A stretch of DNA of 64,000 bases. It comes from Pseudacidovorax sp. (GTDB lineage: Bacteria > Pseudomonadota > Gammaproteobacteria > Burkholderiales > Burkholderiaceae_C). This document shows positions 26,815-36,740 of the stretch, piece after piece (position 1 is the stretch's first letter; each line of letters begins with the position of its first letter). Made by a program: the position numbers and the translations under genes. The notes beneath the pieces are model-generated. The model was given only the letters and a program-made list of their open reading frames with translations, was not told the origin of the DNA and ran no database searches. The DNA is taken from the NCBI RefSeq assembly GCF_017991995.1, contig NZ_JAGOPN010000016.1, positions 62,001 to 126,000 of the forward strand, written 5' to 3'.

Positions 26815-27581
26815 GCGGCACCACGGGCCCGCGCCACGCGCTGGTGACCGGCGGCGGACGCGGCATCGGCGCCGCCATCGCGCGGCGGCTGGTGGCCGAG
26901 GGCTGGCACGTGACCGTGCTGGGCCGCAGCGCCGAGGCCGTGCAGGCCGTGGCGGCCGAAGATGCCGAGCACCTGTTCGCCGTCAGCGCCGACGTGGCTG
27001 ATGCCGAGGCGGTGGCGGCCGCGCTGGCCAAGGCGCAAAGCCGCTTCGGCCCCGTCGCCGCCCTGGTCAACAACGCCGGTCAGGCCGAGAGCGCGCCCTT
27101 CCACAAGATGGACATGGCGCTCTGGCAGCGCATGCTGGCCGTCAACCTGACCGGCACCATGGTCTGCAGCCAGGCCGTGCTCCCCGGCATGCTGGCGGCG
27201 GGGTGGGGCCGCATCGTCAACGTGGCGAGCACGGCGGGGCAGGTGGGCTATGCCTACGTGTCGGCCTACTGCGCGGCCAAGCACGGCGTGGTGGGGCTCA
27301 CCCGCTCGCTGGCGCTGGAGCTGGCCACCAAGGGCATCACCGTGAATGCCGTGTGCCCCGGCTACACCGAGACCGACATCGTGCGCCAGAGCATCGCGCG
27401 CGTGGTCGCCAAGACGGGCCGCAGCCCCGAGGCCGCACGGGCCGAATTCGTCAAGAGCAACCCGCAGGGCCGCCTGGTGCAGCCCGACGAGGTGGCCGAT
27501 GCCGTGGCCTGGCTGTGCGGCCAGGGCGCGGGCGCCGTGACCGGCCAATCCATTTCCGTGGCGGGCGGCGAGGTCATGTGA
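26811..27581 (+). CDS. SDR oxidoreductase (3-hydroxyacyl-CoA dehydrogenase type)
   Basis: Short-chain dehydrogenase of 256 aa with cofactor motif [12 protein letters not shown], catalytic Ser in VASTAG and YxxxK as [15 protein letters not shown] at 26811 overlaps the abmA stop (GTGA), so translation is coupled. The reductase and hydratase of the CoA pathway produce hydroxyacyl-CoA that needs oxidation; this enzyme is the natural candidate. The length and C-terminal SVAGG(E) fit classical SDRs. Confidence 0.88.
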   Translation: MSGTTGPRHALVTGGGRGIGAAIARRLVAEGWHVTVLGRSAEAVQAVAAEDAEHLFAVSADVADAEAVAAALAKAQSRFGPVAALVNNAGQAESAPFHKMDMALWQRMLAVNLTGTMVCSQAVLPGMLAAGWGRIVNVASTAGQVGYAYVSAYCAAKHGVVGLTRSLALELATKGITVNAVCPGYTETDIVRQSIARVVAKTGRSPEAARAEFVKSNPQGRLVQPDEVADAVAWLCGQGAGAVTGQSISVAGGEVM

Positions 27582-27633
27582 CCGCGCCGTCGCCTTCCAC
27601 CCCCCCAACGCAGCAGCAAAGAACGGAGACCGC

Positions 27634-28494
<861 letters not shown>

Positions 28495-28495
28495 C

Positions 28496-29659
<1,164 letters not shown>

Positions 29660-29681
29660 GCGGACACGGCCGGAGACCGCC

Positions 29682-31316
29682 ATGACCGCCAGCGCCCACG
29701 TCGACACCTTCGCGCGCGACCACCTGCCGCCGCCGGAGCAGCAGCCGCAGTTCATCTTCGAACTGCCCGAGTTGCAGATGCCCGCGCGGCTGAACTGCGC
29801 CACCGAACTGCTGGACCGCCACGTGGCCGAAGGCCGGGGCGACCGGCCCTGCATCCTGGCACCCGGACTGCGCTGGACCTATGCCGAGCTGCAGGACAAG
29901 GCCAACCGTATCGCCAACGTGCTGGTGAAGCAGATGGGCCTGGTGCCGGGCAACCGCGTGCTGCTGCGCGCGCCCAACAACCCGATGCTTGCGGCCTGTT
30001 GGTTCGCGGTGATGAAGGCCGGCGGCATCGCCGTCGCCACCATGCCGCTGCTGCGTGCCAAGGAGCTGGTGCCGATCCTTGAGATCGGCCAGGTGACGCA
30101 TGCCCTGTGCGACGCCGCGCTGGCCGAGGAGCTGGCGCTGGCGGCGCAGAAGACGGATGTGCTGAAGCACGTCCGCCACTTCCACGCCGAAGGGCCGGAG
30201 GGCCTGGAGTCACTGATGGCCGCGGCCTCGCCGGTCTTCGACAACGTGGACACGGCCGCCGACGACACCTGCCTCTTCGGCTTCACCTCGGGCACCACCG
30301 GCGTGCCCAAGGCCACCATGCATTTCCATCGCGACGTGATGGCGGTGTGCCATTGCTGGCCGCCGCACCTGCTGCGCGCCACGGCCGACGATGTGTTCAT
30401 CGGAAGCCCGCCGCTGGCCTTCACCTTCGGGCTGGGCGGGCTGGTGCTCTTTCCCATGCATGTGGGCGCATCGACCGTGCTGCTGGAGAGGGCCGGCCCG
30501 GCGCAACTGCTGCAGGGCATCCAGGATTTCGGCGCCACGGTGCTGTTCACCGCGCCCACGTCGTATCGGCTGCTGGCCGAGCAGGGCGCCGTGCTGCGCG
30601 CCACGCCGCTGCGCAAGTGCGTGTCGGCCGGCGAGGCGCTGCCCGCCACCACCCGCGCGCTGTGGAAGAAGGCGACCGGCATCGAGCTGATCGACGGCAT
30701 CGGCGCCACCGAGATGCTGCACATCTTCATCTCGCACGACGAGGCCGGTGCACGGCCCGGCGCCACCGGCAAACCGGTGCCCGGCTATCGCGCCCGCATC
30801 GTGGACGAGGAAGGCAACGAGTTGCCACCGGGCACCATCGGCCGCCTGGCCGTGCAGGGCCCGACCGGCTGCCGCTACCTGTCCGACCCGCGCCAGGCGC
30901 AGTACGTCCAGGGCGGCTGGAACCTCACGGGCGATGCCTACGTGATGGACGCCGACGGCTACTTCTTCTACCAGGCGCGCACCGACGACATGATCATCTC
31001 GGCCGGCTACAACATCGCTGCGCCCGAGGTGGAAGAGGCGCTGATGCAGCACCCGGCCGTGGCCGAATGCGCCGTGATCGGGGCGCCGGACGCCGAGCGC
31101 GGCCAGATCGTGCAGGCCTTCGTGGTGCTGCGCGCCGGGCAGGGCGAGCCGGGCGAGGCCATGGTCCGCACGCTGCAGGACTTCGTGAAGGCCACCGTGG
31201 CGCCCTACAAGTACCCGCGCTCGGTGGTCTTCGTGGCGCAGTTGCCGCGCACGCAGACGGGCAAGCTGCAGCGCTTCGTGCTCAAGCAGGCGGCGCAGAC
31301 GGGAGCCACCCCGTGA
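29682..31316 (+). CDS. abmG: Benzoate/2-aminobenzoate-CoA ligase
   Basis: AMP-forming acyl-CoA synthetase of 544 aa from the benzoate-CoA ligase family. The AMP-binding motif FGFTSGTTGVPKATMHFHRD, the core GIGATEMLHIFISH, and the C-terminal hinge DMIISAGYNIAAPEVEEAL and K-containing RTQTGKLQRF (lysine for adenylation) are all visible. The enzyme converts anthranilate or benzoate to the CoA thioester at the entry of the pathway. Because the monooxygenase/reductase is of the anthraniloyl-CoA type, I assign 2-aminobenzoate as likely substrate. Confidence 0.88.
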   Translation: MTASAHVDTFARDHLPPPEQQPQFIFELPELQMPARLNCATELLDRHVAEGRGDRPCILAPGLRWTYAELQDKANRIANVLVKQMGLVPGNRVLLRAPNNPMLAACWFAVMKAGGIAVATMPLLRAKELVPILEIGQVTHALCDAALAEELALAAQKTDVLKHVRHFHAEGPEGLESLMAAASPVFDNVDTAADDTCLFGFTSGTTGVPKATMHFHRDVMAVCHCWPPHLLRATADDVFIGSPPLAFTFGLGGLVLFPMHVGASTVLLERAGPAQLLQGIQDFGATVLFTAPTSYRLLAEQGAVLRATPLRKCVSAGEALPATTRALWKKATGIELIDGIGATEMLHIFISHDEAGARPGATGKPVPGYRARIVDEEGNELPPGTIGRLAVQGPTGCRYLSDPRQAQYVQGGWNLTGDAYVMDADGYFFYQARTDDMIISAGYNIAAPEVEEALMQHPAVAECAVIGAPDAERGQIVQAFVVLRAGQGEPGEAMVRTLQDFVKATVAPYKYPRSVVFVAQLPRTQTGKLQRFVLKQAAQTGATP

Positions 31317-31795
31317 TCCGCGTCGCCACCCCCGCCGACCAGGGCGAGGCCGCCATCGACGCACCGCCGGGCCGCTTCGCGCGCACGCAGCTCATCCGCT
31401 TCTCGCACTGCGACCCCGCCGGCATCGTCTTCTTTCCCCAGTACCTGGTGATGTTCAACCAGCTGGTGGAGGACTGGTTCAACGAGGGCCTGGCCGTCAA
31501 CTACGCCGGCATGATCGCCGGCCGCCACATCGGCCTGCCCATCGTGCGGCTGGAATGCGACTTTCGCGCCATCAGCCGGCTGGGCGACACGGTGCAACTG
31601 GGCCTGGCGGTGGAGCGCGCGGGTGGCCGCTCGCTCACGCTGGCGCTCCAGTGCACCGGCGCCGACGGCGAACTGCGCGTGGCTTCGCGGCAGGTGCTGG
31701 TCTTCACCAGCCTGCAGACCCACCGCGCCATCGACATCCCGCCGGACGTGCGCGAGGCGCTGACCCGCTTCGCGCCCGATCCGGCCCCCCACTGA
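31313..31795 (+). CDS. 4-hydroxybenzoyl-CoA-type hotdog thioesterase
   Basis: Hotdog-fold acyl-CoA thioesterase of 160 aa with the FSHCDPAGIVFFPQYLVMFNQLVEDWF segment of 4-hydroxybenzoyl-CoA thioesterases, including the catalytic Asp. A GTG at 31313 overlaps the ligase stop by four bases. Such thioesterases accompany anthraniloyl-CoA and phenylacetyl-CoA operons, where they release CoA from dead-end esters. Confidence 0.88.
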   Translation: MIRVATPADQGEAAIDAPPGRFARTQLIRFSHCDPAGIVFFPQYLVMFNQLVEDWFNEGLAVNYAGMIAGRHIGLPIVRLECDFRAISRLGDTVQLGLAVERAGGRSLTLALQCTGADGELRVASRQVLVFTSLQTHRAIDIPPDVREALTRFAPDPAPH

Positions 31796-31823
31796 ATCCA
31801 CGTTTTTCCCGCAGGAGTCCCGC

Positions 31824-32216
31824 ATGCAAGTTCTTCTTCCTCCCGGCTGGCCGCGCCCCAAGGGCTATGCCAACGGCGTCACCGCCAAAGGCCGCATGGT
31901 CTTCGTGGCCGGCATGATCGGTTGGGATGCGCAGGGCGTGTTCCACACCGACGACCTGGGCGAGCAGGTACGCCAGGCGCTGCAGAACGTCGTGGAGGTG
32001 CTGCGCGAGGCCGGCGCCAGCCCCGAGCACATCGTGCGCATGACCTGGTACGTGACCGACAAACGCGAGTACGTGGCGGCCTATCCCGCCATCGGCAAGC
32101 ACTTCCGCGAGCTGATCAACTGCTACAACGCCGCCATGACGGCGGTGGAAGTCTCGGCGCTGGTCGAGGACCGGGCGAAGGTGGAGATCGAGGTCACGGC
32201 GGTGGTGCCGGACTGA
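31824..32216 (+). CDS. RidA-family protein (enamine/imine deaminase)
   Basis: RidA/YjgF-family protein of 130 aa with GRMVFVAGMIGWDAQGVF, EAGASPEHIVRMTWYVTDKREYVAAYPAIGKHF and a C-terminal AVEVSALVEDRAKVEIEVTAVV. RidA members hydrolyse reactive enamines and imines to ketones and ammonia. In this operon the monooxygenase/reductase would produce an amino-cyclohexene (enamine) thioester, so RidA is well placed to release the ammonia. It is the last gene of the operon and is followed by a strong terminator. Confidence 0.9.
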   Translation: MQVLLPPGWPRPKGYANGVTAKGRMVFVAGMIGWDAQGVFHTDDLGEQVRQALQNVVEVLREAGASPEHIVRMTWYVTDKREYVAAYPAIGKHFRELINCYNAAMTAVEVSALVEDRAKVEIEVTAVVPD

Positions 32217-32243
32217 GCGGCAGGCTGCTCGTTCATCACTGCC

Positions 32244-32276
32244 GAGGCGGCCCCCAGCGGGCCGCCTCGTCTTTTT
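32244..32276 (+). terminator. Rho-independent terminator of the anthranilate operon
   Basis: GAGGCGGCCC (32244-32253), loop, GGGCCGCCTC (32259-32268), then GTCTTTTT. Ten perfect pairs with a 5-base loop and a T-run, 28 bases after the RidA stop. Confidence 0.92.
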
Positions 32277-32447
32277 GCGGGCAGCGAAGGCGTGCCGCGT
32301 GGCGGTGCGGCCGCGTGCGAGCGCGGGGCGACACGCCGCCGCCGCGCGGCCCCCTGTCGAGTGGGCTTCCCCTCCCGCGGAAGGCCCGGCGACGAGAGGA
32401 GGTGCACCCCGCCAGTGCATGTCCGTGCTTGTCCTGAGTGCGTCCGT

Positions 32448-32471
32448 ATTGCTTGAGGACTAAATTAACTG
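32448..32471 (+). promoter_or_regulatory. Second copy of the 24-bp shared element
   Basis: Same architecture as 24409-24432: ATTGCTTGA, GG, ACTAAA, T, TAA, C, TG, with CGTCC two bases upstream. It lies 117 bases upstream of the AraC/XylS ATG and in the same orientation relative to its gene. The rest of 32277-32588 is GC-rich non-coding DNA with no other clear signal. Confidence 0.6.
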
Positions 32472-32588
32472 CGCCACGGCGGCGCGCAAGTGGTGGCGCC
32501 GATCTTGCTTTCGATCAAGCCGTCGCTGCATCGATCGCAGCGCGGCTAAACCCGCCGGCCACCGGCTACGCGCGACACAAGGCCCGTC

Positions 32589-33596
32589 ATGAACCCCACT
32601 GCCAGTGCCTTCTTCTCCCGCCAACCCTCGGCACCTCTGCCGGAGAAGCGGCCGCTGCGGCCCTTCTTCACCTCGGCCGATCTCGAAGAGACGCGGCTGC
32701 GCGTGGGCAGCGTGATGAAGCCGGACCGGCTGGACGTGGCCGGCCGCGCCCAGCGCCTGGATGCGCGCATGCACCACGCCAGCTTCGGCGACGTGTCGCT
32801 GAGCCTGCTGGCCTATGGGGCGGAGGTCGAGATCCAGCCCGGTCCGCTGGAGGATTTCTTCCTGGTCCAGATGCCGCTGGCGGGGCGCGCGCAGGTCGAC
32901 AGCGGCGGCCAGCACAGCGACTCGGGCCCGCACGAGGCCACGGTGCTCAGCCCGAGCGAGGCCACGGTGATGCGCTGGTCGGCCGACAACCAGCAGCTGA
33001 TGGTGCGTGTCTCGCGCGCGCTGGTGGAGCGTACGCTGGCGCTGCAACTGGGCCGCGCGCTGGATGCGCCGGTGCGCTTCCAGCTGGGCTTCGGCTGGCG
33101 CGACAACGCCATGTGGATGCACCTGCTGGGCTACCTGCAGGAAATGATGGCGCAGGACATCGACGTGTCTCAGCACCGACTGGTGAGCCAGCAGGTCGGA
33201 CAACTGGTGGCGGCCACGCTGCTGTCGGTGCAGCCCCACAGCCACAGCCATGCGTCGCCCGCGCGCTGCAACACGGTGCTGCCGCGTCATGTGCGCCGCG
33301 TGCAGGACCACATCCAGGCGCATGCGCACGAGCCGCTGTGCGCCGACCAGCTGGCCGAGGTGGCCGGCGTGAGCGTGCGCAGCCTGTATGCGGGCTTCAA
33401 GGAATTCCTTGGCGTGAGCCCCATGCAGTACCTCAAGGACCTGCGGCTGGAGCGGGCCCGCGCCGAACTGCTGGGTGGCAGCACCCATGTGGCCGGCGTC
33501 GCGCTGCGCTGGGGCTTCGGCCACCTGGGTCGCTTCAGCGCCGACTACCGCGCGCGCTTCGGCGAGTACCCCAGCGAGACGGTGCGGCGGCATTGA
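32589..33596 (+). CDS. AraC/XylS-family transcriptional regulator
   Basis: Regulator of 335 aa with an N-terminal ligand-sensing domain (about 30-200) and two C-terminal helix-turn-helix motifs (about 235-333). The C-terminus SVRSLYAGFKEFLGVSPMQYLKDLRLERARAELL and GFGHLGRFSADYRARFGEYPSETVRRH is strikingly like XylS/BenR, which sense benzoates and bind TGCA-N6-GGNTA direct repeats. Such repeats occur upstream of three transcription units in this island. It may respond to anthranilate, indole-derived compounds or a related aromatic acid. It is separated from the operon by a terminator. Confidence 0.88.
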   Translation: MNPTASAFFSRQPSAPLPEKRPLRPFFTSADLEETRLRVGSVMKPDRLDVAGRAQRLDARMHHASFGDVSLSLLAYGAEVEIQPGPLEDFFLVQMPLAGRAQVDSGGQHSDSGPHEATVLSPSEATVMRWSADNQQLMVRVSRALVERTLALQLGRALDAPVRFQLGFGWRDNAMWMHLLGYLQEMMAQDIDVSQHRLVSQQVGQLVAATLLSVQPHSHSHASPARCNTVLPRHVRRVQDHIQAHAHEPLCADQLAEVAGVSVRSLYAGFKEFLGVSPMQYLKDLRLERARAELLGGSTHVAGVALRWGFGHLGRFSADYRARFGEYPSETVRRH

Positions 33597-33708
33597 AGGC
33601 AGGCAGGCCCGCCGCGTGGCTCAGGATGGCCGTTGGCCACTGTGCCGAGCCGCGCTCGCCGCGTGGGCTGCAACGCAGCAATGAACCGGGTTCCTGACGC
33701 CTGAAAAA

Positions 33709-33724
33709 ATATCAATTTTGATAT
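33709..33724. promoter_or_regulatory. Palindromic operator upstream of the toxin-antitoxin pair
   Basis: ATATCAA (33709-33715), TT, TTGATAT (33718-33724): perfect 7-base arms, ending 9 bases before the toxin ATG. AT-rich palindromes at this position are typical autoregulatory antitoxin sites. Confidence 0.7.
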
Positions 33725-33733
33725 GATCGGCGC

Positions 33734-34054
33734 ATGTGGACCGTCGAGACCCTCAATGCAGCCGTCGATGGCGAAGTCGACCAACTCCCGATCGACATGC
33801 GGGCCCGGCTGGTGAGGCTCGGTTCGATCATCGAGGCGGTGGGGTTCGACGGATTGCCCTCCGACACGGTGAAGCACCTGGAGAACAAGCTGTGGGAGCT
33901 GCGCATCCGAGGCAAGGACGGCATTGCAAGGGCGATCTACCTGACCGCGGTCAGGCGGCGGGTCGTGATCGTCCGGGTCTTCGTCAAGAAGACCCAGAAG
34001 ACACCGAAGCACGAACTGGAATTGGCTCGGCAACGGGCGAAGGAAGTCGAATGA
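33734..34054 (+). CDS. HigB/RelE-like toxin (Gp49/DUF891 family)
   Basis: Small basic protein of 106 aa resembling phage-derived Gp49/HigB toxins: QLPIDMRARLVRLGSIIEAVG, VKHLENKLWELRIRGKDGIARAIYLTAVRRRVVIVRVFVKKTQKTPKHELELARQRAKE. Members are ribosome-dependent mRNases. It overlaps the antitoxin by four bases, toxin first, as in higBA. The gene pair lies between the AraC regulator and a flavin reductase and may stabilise the island. Confidence 0.88.
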   Translation: MWTVETLNAAVDGEVDQLPIDMRARLVRLGSIIEAVGFDGLPSDTVKHLENKLWELRIRGKDGIARAIYLTAVRRRVVIVRVFVKKTQKTPKHELELARQRAKEVE

Positions 34055-34338
34055 CCAAGCTGAAGGACCTGCACGTGAAGTGGTCCAAGGACCCGGCATA
34101 TCGGGAAGCCTACGACGCACTGGAGGAAGAATTCGCCCTCGCCGAGGCCATCGCGGAGGCGAGGGTGGCGGCAGGGCTTACGCAGGCCGAAGTGGCCGAA
34201 CGCATGCAAACGACGCAGAGCAATATTGCGCGCTTGGAAGCCGGCCGGAGTTCGCCATCCACGCGAACGCTGGAGAAGTTCGCCCACGCAATCGGGGCCC
34301 GCCTCAAGATCAGCTTTGATCCGGTTCGGTCCCGATGA
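34051..34338 (+). CDS. HigA/XRE-type antitoxin
   Basis: Xre-family helix-turn-helix protein of 95 aa with VAAGLTQAEVAERMQTTQSNIARLEAGRSSPSTRTLEKFAHAIGARLKISF. The ATG at 34051 overlaps the toxin stop. It would neutralise the toxin and repress the operon at the upstream palindrome. Confidence 0.9.
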   Translation: MTKLKDLHVKWSKDPAYREAYDALEEEFALAEAIAEARVAAGLTQAEVAERMQTTQSNIARLEAGRSSPSTRTLEKFAHAIGARLKISFDPVRSR

Positions 34339-34352
34339 CGCCGAGGAGCGCT

Positions 34353-34371
34353 CGCCATGGGAAACATGGCG
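34353..34371. terminator. Possible hairpin terminator between convergent genes
   Basis: CGCCATG (34353-34359), loop GGAAA, CATGGCG (34365-34371), 14 bases after the antitoxin stop. No T-run follows, so it may be only a weak or bidirectional stop. Confidence 0.35.
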
Positions 34372-34451
34372 TCAATGGATAGCTGGCGGCGGAACAGCGT
34401 GGCGAACGCACTGCGCTCGATCTGAGCGCGACCTCGGCGCGGCTGCGGGTC

Positions 34452-35012
34452 TCAGGCCGCCAACCCCGTGAATCGCCCCCCATGGAACACCAGCGGCGCC
34501 GTCTCGCTGCGCGCCACGCGAAGCACGCGGCCCACGAGCAGATGATGGTCGCCTGTCTCGCGGTGATGATCGCTGGCGCACACCAGCGTGGCGGCCGCGC
34601 CGGCGATGGCGGGCACGCCCTCGGGGGCTTCCGTGATGGCGATGCCCTCGAACTTGTCGGGGACCGCCGGATTGGCGAAGTGCCGCGCCAGGGTTTCCTG
34701 CTCGCAGCCCAGCACGCTGATCGTGAAGTGCGTGCAGTCCCGGAAGGCCTGCAGGCTGGGCGAACGGTTCACCAGGCTCCACAGCACCAGCGGCGGCTCC
34801 AGCGACAGCGAGGCGAAGGAGTTGATGGTCAGGCCCACCGGCCGGCCGTCGGCCGTGCGAGTGGCCACGATGGCCACGCCGGTGGGGTAGCAGCCGAGCA
34901 CGGTGCGCAGCAGGCGCGGGTGCAGGACCTCGTCGATCCAGGGCGCCAGGGTGGCGGCGCCGGGCTCCGCATCGTTGGCTGCCATGGTGGAGACATGGGC
35001 GACCGCACTCAT
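34452..35012 (-). CDS. Flavin reductase (DIM6/NTAB family)
   Basis: Flavin reductase of 186 aa, family of StyB/HpaC-type reductases that supply reduced flavin to two-component monooxygenases. It has LRTVLGCYPTGVAIVATRTADGRPVGLTINSFASLSLEPPLVLWSLVNRSPS, and a C-terminal GDHHLLVGRVLRVAR with the conserved H-rich segment. The ATG at 35012 overlaps the SDR stop by four bases. It is the likely partner of the StyA-type monooxygenase at 22967, and both have XylS-like boxes upstream. Confidence 0.88.
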   Translation of the reverse strand: MSAVAHVSTMAANDAEPGAATLAPWIDEVLHPRLLRTVLGCYPTGVAIVATRTADGRPVGLTINSFASLSLEPPLVLWSLVNRSPSLQAFRDCTHFTISVLGCEQETLARHFANPAVPDKFEGIAITEAPEGVPAIAGAAATLVCASDHHRETGDHHLLVGRVLRVARSETAPLVFHGGRFTGLAA

Positions 35013-35797
35013 TCGGCCAGCCTCGGAATGGCCGGCACGGCCTGCTCGGGGCCCATGGCCGAATAGCCGCCGTCCACCGCGTAGTCGGCGCCGGTGACGA
35101 AGCTGGCACCTTCCGACAGCAGAAAGGCCACCACGTTGCCGACTTCCGCCGGGTCGCCGACGCGGCCGAGCAGGTGGTAGGCCGCCGCCACACGGTCGGT
35201 CTTGGCGCGGTCGCCTTGGGTCAGCTCGTCCATCACGCGCGACCAGGTCCAGCCCGGCGACACGGAATTGACGCGGATGCGGTCGGCCGCGAAATCCATC
35301 GCCATGTTGCGCGTGACCTGCACCAGCGCCGCCTTCGACACCGGATACAGCCAGCGCCCGGTCTGCGCCACCTTGGCCGAGATGCTGGTGAAGTTGACGA
35401 TGGCACCGCCGCCCGCCTGGGCCAGGTGCGGGCGCACCGCGCGGGCGGCCATGACGGCGCTGACCACGTTGACATCCAGCGCCGTGAGCCAGTCCTGCCG
35501 GCCCGATGCGGCACCGCCGTCCAGGTAGGTGCAGGCCAGGTTGACCAGCCCGTCGATGCGGCCGAAATGCGCGGCGACCTGGGCCACCGCCTGGTTCAGG
35601 GCCTCGTCCTGGGTCACGTCCACCGGCCAGAAGCGGGCGCGGTCCTCCTGGCCGGCCACGGCGCGCGCGCCGCCGGCCTCGTCGATGTCGAACACCGCCA
35701 CCTTCGCGCCAGCCTTCAGGAGCACCTGGGCCACGCCCGCGCCGATGAGGGTGGCGCCGCCGGTCAGCACGATGACCTTTCCGTCCAAGCGATGCAT
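35009..35797 (-). CDS. SDR-family oxidoreductase linked to the flavin reductase
   Basis: Short-chain dehydrogenase of 262 aa. The cofactor motif is TGGATLIGAGVAQ (GGATLIG, somewhat unusual), the NNAG position reads NLACTY, and the catalytic Ser and YxxxK lie in TSISAK and YPVSKAAL. The 3' end is coupled to the flavin reductase. In indole catabolism of the iif type an SDR oxidises the indole dihydrodiol, which fits this gene's company. The alternative is an unrelated diol or alcohol substrate. Confidence 0.85.
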   Translation of the reverse strand: MHRLDGKVIVLTGGATLIGAGVAQVLLKAGAKVAVFDIDEAGGARAVAGQEDRARFWPVDVTQDEALNQAVAQVAAHFGRIDGLVNLACTYLDGGAASGRQDWLTALDVNVVSAVMAARAVRPHLAQAGGGAIVNFTSISAKVAQTGRWLYPVSKAALVQVTRNMAMDFAADRIRVNSVSPGWTWSRVMDELTQGDRAKTDRVAAAYHLLGRVGDPAEVGNVVAFLLSEGASFVTGADYAVDGGYSAMGPEQAVPAIPRLAE

Positions 35798-35832
35798 GTG
35801 AGTTGCCTTTCATCCGTGGTGTCGGCGCCGCA

Positions 35833-35855
35833 GGTCGGGCTCTGCGAGCCCGACC
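35833..35855. promoter_or_regulatory. Perfect 10-bp palindrome upstream of the SDR/flavin reductase unit
   Basis: GGTCGGGCTC (35833-35842), TGC, GAGCCCGACC (35846-35855). It lies 36 bases upstream of the SDR ATG. As RNA it is a stable leader hairpin; as DNA it is a symmetric operator. It has no T-run. Confidence 0.5.
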
Positions 35856-35896
35856 CGGCGCGTGGATGAATGGTGCGGCGCCCGTCCCCGCGGGCC

Positions 35897-35931
35897 TAGC
35901 CGCGCACGGCGGTGGCTATCCGCAGACTGCG
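35897..35931 (-). promoter_or_regulatory. XylS-like direct repeat upstream of the SDR/flavin reductase unit
   Basis: Minus strand: CGCA-N6-GGATA (35917-35931) and CGCC-N6-GGCTA (35897-35911), GG halves 20 bases apart. Compared with TGCA-N6-GGNTA, the GGNTA halves match fully and the TGCA halves partially. The proximal box is 100 bases from the SDR start. Confidence 0.6.
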
Positions 35932-36016
35932 AACACTTGGCCGCGGCCTCGACAGCCCGGCGACGGAAGCAGGCCGGGGGCTGCCTGGCCCCAGGCGGCT
36001 GCGACGCCTCAAAGCA

Positions 36017-36048
36017 GAAAGCCGGCATGCTTTCGCATACCGGCTTTC
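36017..36048 (-). terminator. Second hairpin downstream of the DUF4148 gene
   Basis: GAAAGCCGGCATG (36017-36029), loop CTTTCG, CATACCGGCTTTC (36036-36048), one mismatch in 13. On the minus strand a moderately T-rich tail follows. It may back up the stronger hairpin at 36069. Confidence 0.55.
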
Positions 36049-36068
36049 GGGGTGCCCGAAGGCATCCA

Positions 36069-36107
36069 CCCTGCGCCTTGCCCGCTGACAACGGGCAAGG
36101 CGCAGGG
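36069..36107 (-). terminator. Strong hairpin downstream of the DUF4148 gene
   Basis: CCCTGCGCCTTGCCCG (36069-36084), 7-base loop, CGGGCAAGGCGCAGGG (36092-36107): sixteen perfect pairs, 13 bases past the DUF4148 stop. No T-run follows directly. Such very strong stems often mark the end of highly expressed small genes and stabilise the mRNA. Confidence 0.7.
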
Positions 36108-36120
36108 CGGCGTGGGTCTT

Positions 36121-36474
36121 TTACAGACCGGCCTTGCGGTAGACCGACAGGCTGCCCTGGGTGTACTGGGTGGGGATCGTGCTGTTCACGAAAGCCTTGG
36201 AGTCCAGGTTGGCGGTCGGGTTGTGGGCGGCAGCCACGGCTTCGGCCTGCACGGCGGCGCGGCTGCGGGGAGCGGCCGGGGCCACGGCGACTTGCTGGCC
36301 AACGTATTCCAGGTTCTGCTCGGCGCGAGCGGCTTGCACGCCCTGGGCGTTCACTTCGGCGCGGCTGAAGGCCGACACGGGGGCGACGACGCCTTGGTAT
36401 TCCTCGGCGCTGGCGCCGGCAACAGCGGCGAACGACAGGGCGGCGAGGGCGATGATCTTCGAGGTCTTGGTCAT
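36121..36474 (-). CDS. DUF4148-family small exported protein
   Basis: Exported protein of 117 aa. It starts MTKTSKIIALAALSFAAVAGASA, a Sec signal peptide, and continues with the DUF4148-like YQGVVAPVSAFSRAEVNAQGVQAARA and VQAEAVAAAHNPTANLDSKAFVNSTIPTQY. AGGAG lies upstream of ATG 36474; the frame is open to 36519. The family is common in Burkholderiales, often abundant and stress-regulated, with unknown function. Strong terminator hairpins and a palindrome in the leader region suggest high, controlled expression. Confidence 0.85.
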   Translation of the reverse strand: MTKTSKIIALAALSFAAVAGASAEEYQGVVAPVSAFSRAEVNAQGVQAARAEQNLEYVGQQVAVAPAAPRSRAAVQAEAVAAAHNPTANLDSKAFVNSTIPTQYTQGSLSVYRKAGL

Positions 36475-36613
36475 GATTTTTCTCCTGTAGGCAGGCATTG
36501 CGTTGAACAGAGCTGGCAAAGCACCCGCCTCGCCGGCTTCGGGTCTGCGTTCAATCGCTGGCCCGTGAGATGAATTGTGGACCCAAGATCTAGGGAAAAC
36601 CCTTGTCTTTGAC

Positions 36614-36626
36614 GAACGTCACGTTC
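36614..36626. promoter_or_regulatory. Short palindrome upstream of the DUF4148 gene
   Basis: GAACGT, C, ACGTTC (36614-36626), 140 bases upstream of the DUF4148 ATG in a 266-base non-coding gap. It is perfect but short and may be a regulator site. I see nothing else definite in 36475-36740. Confidence 0.35.
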
Positions 36627-36740
36627 ACGCCAGCGAAACAATCGCGGCGTGATGACCTACGTCGTTGCATCGATAGAACTCTGCGCGCGGCCCCCGGACC
36701 GGCGGCCCGCGGCGTGGGGGCTGCGCTGCGAACCGTCGTC

